DNA of 9,418 nt, from positions 1 through 9,418 of the forward strand of contig CAKUEI010000066.1 of assembly GCA_934646175.1 (NCBI GenBank), read 5' to 3'. Under the pieces are notes generated by a model that was not told where the DNA came from, searched no databases, and saw only the letters and a program-made list of their open reading frames with translations. Made by a program: the position numbers and the translations under genes. Position 1 is the stretch's first letter, and each line of letters begins with the position of its first letter. Source of the stretch: an uncultured Oscillospiraceae bacterium (GTDB lineage: Bacteria; Bacillota; Clostridia; Oscillospirales; Oscillospiraceae). Shown here piece after piece: positions 6,461 through 9,418 of the stretch.

Positions 6461-6497
6461 GACCGGGGCGCGGCCTGCTGCGCCCCGGTCCTTTGTT
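6461..6497 (+). terminator. Hairpin terminator after the GNAT gene
   Basis: A perfect 11-base GC-rich stem, GACCGGGGCGC (6461-6471) with GCGCCCCGGTC (6480-6490), and an 8-base loop. It is followed by CTTTGTT, an interrupted U-tract. The stem is very stable but the tail is imperfect, so termination may be partial. Confidence 0.65.
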
Positions 6498-6501
6498 CAC
6501 A

Positions 6502-6519
6502 TTTGAATGAATATTCATA
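6502..6519. promoter_or_regulatory. ARG-box-like operator (predicted ArgR/AhrC site)
   Basis: The core TGAATGAATATTCA (6504-6517) fits TGAAT-N4-ATTCA perfectly in both half-sites. The 18-base window matches the extended ARG box (TNTGNATWWWWATNCANA) at all but one constrained position, the first W being G. A weaker, partly matching copy, TGAATAAATTTCGA, lies at 6545-6558, about 41 bases centre to centre (close to four helical turns). A lone TGAAA half-site lies between at 6526. The site lies about 50 bases upstream of the -35 of an amino-acid transporter gene. The sequence match is seen directly; ArgR binding is inferred. Confidence 0.5.
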
Positions 6520-6566
6520 AATATTTGAAATAAAGAAAAAATAGTGAATAAATTTCGAAAAACTAC

Positions 6567-6594
6567 TTGCTTTTTTGAAGCCGGCGTGTATAAT
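6567..6594 (+). promoter_or_regulatory. Promoter of the amino-acid transporter SBP gene
   Basis: TTGCTT (6567-6572), a 16-base spacer, and a perfect TATAAT (6589-6594). The A/T-rich run just upstream (about 6518-6564) resembles an UP element. The predicted start near 6601 leaves a 40-base leader. Confidence 0.65.
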
Positions 6595-6641
6595 AAGGGC
6601 TAAATTAAGGTTCCGGAAGGAACACAAAGGAGAAAAGAAAC

Positions 6642-7490
6642 ATGAAAAAGAAAGTTCTTGCCCTGCTGCTTGCTGCGGCAATGGCATTCGGCGCCCTTGC
6701 CGGCTGCTCCAGCAATGGCGACAACGACAGCAATACCGATTCCCCCGCTCCTACCGGCAGCGCCGCTGTGGAAGAGCACGCCCTGAAGATCCTGCCCACT
6801 GACTATCCGGAGGAGAACATTGCCGCCGCGGTCCAGAAGGGCAATACCGAACTGCTGGACAAGGTGAACGCTGCCCTGACCGAGATGCAGGACGACGGCA
6901 CTCTGGACGCCATCATCAACTACTACATCATGGGTGAGGGCGAGGCTCCTGCTTATCAGCAGGACGTGGCCGCTGACGCTCCTGAACTGGTCATGGCCAC
7001 CAGTGCCGACTATCCCCCCTATGAGTACTATGAGAACGATCAGGTGGTGGGCATCGATGCAGACGTGGCCCGCGCTCTGGCCGACAAGCTGGGCATGAAG
7101 CTACGTATCGACGACATGGACTTCAACTCCATCATCGCCGCTATCCAGACCGGCAAGGCTGACATCGCTCTGGCCAGCCTGACCGCCAGCCCTGACCGCG
7201 CCGAGAGCGTGGACTTCACTCAGGTGTACATGGTGGCCATGAACAACATCGTGGTGCCCAGCGATTCCCCCATCACCTCCATCGAGGATATGCGTGCGGA
7301 AGGCGCCAACTACACCATCGGCGTTCAGACCTCCACCACCGGCGATACCGAGGCGACCGAAGACTTCGGCGATGAGCACATTGTCCGCTACAGCAAGACC
7401 GGCGAGCTGATCATGGCTCTGAAGCAGGGCAAAATCGACTGCGCCATTCTGGATGACCGTCCGGCTCAGGCTTTCGTGGCTGCCAGCTGA
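6642..7490 (+). CDS. Amino-acid ABC transporter substrate-binding lipoprotein, circularly permuted
   Basis: A 282-residue family-3 solute-binding protein (PF00497 type) with an unusual domain order. It has a lipoprotein signal (MKKK, hydrophobic core, lipobox LAGC with C22) and a Ser/Asp/Pro-rich linker (23-44). Residues 45-96 (ALKILPTDYPEENIAAAVQK, KGNTELLDKVNAALTEMQDD, DGTLDAIINYYI) are the block that normally ends these proteins: hinge strand, then KGN.ELL..VN.AL and DGT...I helices. After a linker (97-114), 115-282 holds the normal start, LVMATSADYPPYEYY, then GIDADVARALADKLG, DIALASLTASPDRAESVDFT, TIGVQTSTTGD, and finally KQGKIDCAILDDRPAQAF. The protein stops exactly where the moved block should begin. 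By comparison with HisJ/GlnH, alpha-amino-acid contacts are kept (S179, T181, R186, T232/T233, D271). The two blocks add up to about a full domain. The RBS is AAAGGAG (6626-6632), nine bases from the ATG. It is the first gene of the importer cluster. Confidence 0.9.
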   Translation: MKKKVLALLLAAAMAFGALAGCSSNGDNDSNTDSPAPTGSAAVEEHALKILPTDYPEENIAAAVQKGNTELLDKVNAALTEMQDDGTLDAIINYYIMGEGEAPAYQQDVAADAPELVMATSADYPPYEYYENDQVVGIDADVARALADKLGMKLRIDDMDFNSIIAAIQTGKADIALASLTASPDRAESVDFTQVYMVAMNNIVVPSDSPITSIEDMRAEGANYTIGVQTSTTGDTEATEDFGDEHIVRYSKTGELIMALKQGKIDCAILDDRPAQAFVAAS

Positions 7491-7495
7491 TTTGA

Positions 7496-7524
7496 TTGAC
7501 AGTGCAGGAAAACCAAGGTACAAT
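7496..7524 (+). promoter_or_regulatory. Consensus promoter between the SBP and permease genes
   Basis: A perfect TTGACA (7496-7501), a 17-base spacer and TACAAT (7519-7524), starting six bases after the SBP stop. The predicted start near 7531 gives the permease-ATPase-flavoprotein genes their own transcript, independent of the ARG-box promoter. Confidence 0.75.
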
Positions 7525-7542
7525 AAAAAACGAATTCTGACG

Positions 7543-7581
7543 AGCGAAGAGGGGCGGCTGATTCAGCCGGCCCCCTTCGTT
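7543..7581 (+). other. Long imperfect hairpin between the SBP and permease genes
   Basis: A 16-position stem, 7545-7560 with 7564-7579, loop ATT, has 14 pairs and two mismatches (G-G and A-C) and can be extended outward by G-U and A-U. It lies about 12 bases after the predicted start and ends 8 bases before the permease RBS. No U-tract follows, so it is not a normal intrinsic terminator. It may stabilise the 3' end of an SBP mRNA, protect the 5' end of the permease mRNA, or set the SBP-to-permease ratio. Confidence 0.6.
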
Positions 7582-7603
7582 GTGAATGAGAGGAGTAAGT
7601 GCG

Positions 7604-8344
7604 ATGGGCAATGCGTTGAGCCTGTGGTGGCAGTCTTTCGTTGCCAAGTTCATCCTGTGCTTCGTTAAGGACAGCCGCTGGAAGTACATTGTCCGCGGTC
7701 TGGGCACGACCCTGGAGGTCACGGTGCTGGCGCTGGTGCTGGGTGTGGTGCTTGGTGTCGTGATCGCGGCCATCCGTGCGTCCCACGATCAGCAGAAGGG
7801 CAGCCTGCACGGCCCCGCCCGGGTGATCATGGGGATCCTGAATGCGATCTGCAAGATCTACGTGACGGTGATCCGCGGCACACCTGTGATGATCCAGCTG
7901 ATGATCATGTATTTCGTCATTCTGGTGAACAGCCGCAACATGGTGTTCGTGGCCGTGATGGCCTTCGGCATCAACTCCGGCGCCTATGTGGCAGAGATCG
8001 TCCGCGGCGGCATCATGTCGGTGGATATCGGGCAGACGGAGGCATCCCGCTCTCTGGGCCTCGGCTATCTGGACACCATGCGCTTCGTGGTCATCCCCCA
8101 GGCGGTGAAGAACATCCTGCCCGCCCTGGGCAACGAGCTGATTTCCCTGCTGAAGGAGACTTCCATCGTCACGGTCATCGGCCTTGCCGACCTGACCCGC
8201 GGCGCAAACATCATTCTGGGCGCCACCTATGAGGCGTTCATGCCCCTGCTGGCCGCCGCCCTGATCTATCTGGGCATGGTGCTCATTCTGAGCTGGCTGC
8301 TGGGAAAGCTGGAAAGGAGGATGCGTCAAAGTGATCGACGTTAA
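7604..8344 (+). CDS. Polar amino-acid ABC transporter permease (HisM/GlnP type)
   Basis: A 246-residue membrane permease of the His/Glu/Gln/Arg/opine family. It forms the transmembrane pore, probably as a homodimer since no second permease gene is seen. After a short amphipathic N-terminus, about five membrane segments are visible (about 34-56, 92-109, 112-131, 174-194 and 213-234). The family motif RGTPVMIQL (91-99) precedes the second. The EAA loop that docks on the ATPase is EASRSLGLGYLDTMRFVVIP (146-165) followed by QAVKNILPALGNE. I place the start at ATG 7604 because AGAGGAG (7589-7595) is 8 bases upstream. The in-frame ATG at 7586 is next to the Shine-Dalgarno itself and has no RBS. It overlaps the ATPase gene by 14 bases and shares the importer cluster with the permuted SBP. 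Confidence 0.95.
   Translation: MGNALSLWWQSFVAKFILCFVKDSRWKYIVRGLGTTLEVTVLALVLGVVLGVVIAAIRASHDQQKGSLHGPARVIMGILNAICKIYVTVIRGTPVMIQLMIMYFVILVNSRNMVFVAVMAFGINSGAYVAEIVRGGIMSVDIGQTEASRSLGLGYLDTMRFVVIPQAVKNILPALGNELISLLKETSIVTVIGLADLTRGANIILGATYEAFMPLLAAALIYLGMVLILSWLLGKLERRMRQSDRR
8313..8320 (+). promoter_or_regulatory. Ribosome binding site deciding the GTG start of the ATPase
   Basis: AAAGGAGG lies 10 bases before GTG 8331 and inside the permease gene. The ATG at 8321, directly after it, is in the permease frame and cannot start the ATPase, so GTG 8331 is the best start. Confidence 0.7.
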
Positions 8345-9053
8345 ACATCTCTCCAAGGCATTTGGAGACCATCTGGTGCTGGACGATATTTCGGAGCACA
8401 TTGACGCCGGGGAAAAGGTGGTCATCATCGGGCCGTCCGGCTCCGGCAAATCCACCTTCCTGCGCTGCCTGAATCTGTTGGAGCAGCCCACCAAGGGCAC
8501 CATCTTCTTTGACGGACAGGAGATCACCTCCCCCAAGGCGGACATCGACAAGATCCGCCGCCAGATGGGCATGGTGTTCCAGCATTTCAATCTGTTCAAC
8601 AATCTGTCCATCCGGAAGAATATCACCCTGGCCCCGGTGCAGACCAAGCTCATGAGTCAGGCGGAGGCCAATGAGACGGCCATGGCTCTCTTGAAACGCG
8701 TCGGGTTGGAGGATAAGGCAGACGCCTATCCCGCCCAGCTGTCCGGCGGCCAGAAGCAGCGGATCGCCATCGTCCGCGCCCTGGCCATGAAGCCGAAGGT
8801 GATGCTTTTTGACGAGCCGACCTCTGCACTGGATCCCGAAATGGTGGGCGAGGTGCTGGAAGTCATGAAGGAGCTGGCCCACGAGGGCATGACCATGGTG
8901 GTGGTGACCCATGAGATGGGCTTTGCCCGTGAGGTGGGCACCCGAGTGCTGTTTATGGACGGCGGCCACATTCTGGAGCAGGCGCCGCCCGCGGAATTCT
9001 TCGCAAACCCCAAAGAGGCGCGTACGAAGGAATTCCTTTCCAAGGTGCTGTAA
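8331..9053 (+). CDS. Polar amino-acid ABC transporter ATP-binding protein (GlnQ/HisP type)
   Basis: A 240-residue cytosolic ATPase that energises uptake through the adjacent permease. All motifs are canonical: Walker A GPSGSGKST (34-42), Q-loop Q84 in MVFQHFNLF (81-89), signature LSGGQ (137-141), Walker B VMLFDE (157-162), D-loop SALD (165-168) and switch THEMGF (H194). The NLFNN...NITLAPV region (87-103) and the C-terminal EFF.NPKEARTKEFL (222-235) are typical of the polar amino-acid group (GlnQ, HisP, ArtP, ArtM). The length is normal. The start is GTG (8331), with AAAGGAGG 10 bases upstream, overlapping the permease end by 14 bases. The substrate cannot be decided from this subunit. The ARG-box-like site ahead of the SBP gene hints at arginine or another basic amino acid. 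Confidence 0.96.
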   Translation: MIDVKHLSKAFGDHLVLDDISEHIDAGEKVVIIGPSGSGKSTFLRCLNLLEQPTKGTIFFDGQEITSPKADIDKIRRQMGMVFQHFNLFNNLSIRKNITLAPVQTKLMSQAEANETAMALLKRVGLEDKADAYPAQLSGGQKQRIAIVRALAMKPKVMLFDEPTSALDPEMVGEVLEVMKELAHEGMTMVVVTHEMGFAREVGTRVLFMDGGHILEQAPPAEFFANPKEARTKEFLSKVL

Positions 9054-9070
9054 GAGGGAGAGAAAGTGAC

Positions 9071-9418
9071 ATGAAAAAGGTTCTGGTGATCCAGTCCGCA
9101 GCCATGAAGGGCGGAAATACCGACCGGTTGGCCGACGCGTTTATCCGCGGCGCGGAAGAGGCAGGACACACGGTGACGAAATTTTCCCTGGGGGACATGC
9201 AGGTGAACGGCTGCCGCGGCTGCAATGCCTGCCTTCAGACGGGGAAATGTGTGCAGCAGGACGATATGCAGCAGATTTATCCTGCGTTTTATGACTGCGA
9301 CGTTTTGTGTGCGGCCACGCCCATCTACTGTTACGCCATGACGGCGCGGCTGAAGGCATTTTTCGAGCGGCTGTACGCCGCCGGAATGGGACAGGTTACC
9401 CTGGCGAACCCCCATAAG
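9071..9418 (+). CDS. NADPH-dependent FMN reductase-like / flavodoxin-family protein, N-terminal part
   Basis: The first 116 residues of a flavodoxin-fold protein running off the right edge. It opens with strand KKVLVIQSA and the FMN-phosphate loop SAAMKGGNTDRLAD (9-22), as in iron-sulfur flavoproteins and NADPH-dependent FMN reductases. A cysteine cluster follows, with C48, C51, C54 and C60 in GCRGCNACLQTGKC (47-60), the family's CxxCxxCx5C element. Then come QQDDMQQIY (62-70) and the flavin-contact stretch TPIYCYAMTARLKAFFER (83-100). The cysteines could hold an Fe-S cluster or be redox-active; which cannot be decided here. The ATG at 9071 has AGGGAG (9055-9060) 10 bases upstream and is only 17 bases after the ATPase stop, so it is probably co-transcribed with the importer. 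Its substrate and its link to amino-acid uptake are unknown. Confidence 0.85.
   Translation, partial: MKKVLVIQSAAMKGGNTDRLADAFIRGAEEAGHTVTKFSLGDMQVNGCRGCNACLQTGKCVQQDDMQQIYPAFYDCDVLCAATPIYCYAMTARLKAFFERLYAAGMGQVTLANPHK

Noticed and set aside
6508..6517. TGAATATTCA as an independent 10-base palindrome operator
   Set aside because: It is contained in the longer TGAAT-N4-ATTCA match, which fits a known operator class better. A 10-base palindrome in AT-rich DNA is also expected by chance.
7543..7581. The intergenic hairpin as a normal intrinsic terminator of the SBP gene
   Set aside because: It is followed by TTGTGAATGA rather than a U-tract, and it lies downstream of a consensus promoter feeding the next gene.
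7491..7603. A frameshift or sequencing error that would place the missing SBP C-terminal block after the stop
   Set aside because: I translated the region after the stop. No frame resembles the hinge strand and KGN/DGT helices, and that block is already present at residues 45-96.
7586..7603. ATG at 7586 as the start of the permease
   Set aside because: This codon sits next to the Shine-Dalgarno sequence itself and has no RBS. ATG 7604 has AGAGGAG at 8 bases.
7466..8653. A 395-codon open frame on the minus strand opposite the permease and ATPase genes
   Set aside because: The H/D/Q/G-rich translation is an antisense shadow of two unmistakable transporter genes and has no motif of its own.

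Overview
The window looks like ordinary chromosome from a moderately GC-rich Clostridia-type Firmicute, probably Oscillospiraceae-like. This is inferred from the strong AAGGAG/GGAGG ribosome binding sites, sigma-A type promoters, a YkpA/YbiT-type ABC-F protein, a soluble DUF2156 protein paired with a GNAT protein, and polar amino-acid transport genes. No phage, IS, CRISPR, tRNA or rRNA is visible. No stretch longer than about 200 bases lacks a gene.

Left part (1-2952, minus strand). One leftward operon starts at a promoter at 2924-2952. It encodes an ABC-F ATPase, an unrecognised membrane protein with about eight membrane segments, and the start of metG (methionyl-tRNA synthetase, cut by the window edge). 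The last two genes overlap. In the ABC-F protein, all the degenerate ATP-site motifs fall in one of the two composite sites, so it is predicted to be an asymmetric ATPase.

Centre (2939-6490, plus strand). A divergent promoter that physically overlaps the ABC-F promoter drives a minimal DEAD-box RNA helicase. A small PspC-domain membrane protein follows, ending at a strong intrinsic terminator. Next is a two-gene operon with its own extended -10 promoter: a soluble DUF2156 (lysyl-PG-synthase C-domain-like) protein and a GNAT acetyltransferase sharing a GTGA overlap, closed by a hairpin.

Right part (6500-9418, plus strand). This is a polar amino-acid ABC importer: lipoprotein substrate-binding protein (SBP), HisM/GlnP-type permease and GlnQ/HisP-type ATPase, followed by the start of an NADPH-dependent FMN-reductase-like flavoprotein. 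The SBP is the most unusual object in the window. The segment that normally ends a family-3 SBP lies at its N-terminus, right after the lipoprotein signal, and the protein stops where that segment should begin. It therefore reads as a complete but circularly permuted SBP. Upstream of it is a near-consensus ARG box (TGAAT-N4-ATTCA), suggesting ArgR/AhrC control and a basic amino-acid substrate. Between the SBP and the permease lie a consensus promoter and a long imperfect hairpin.
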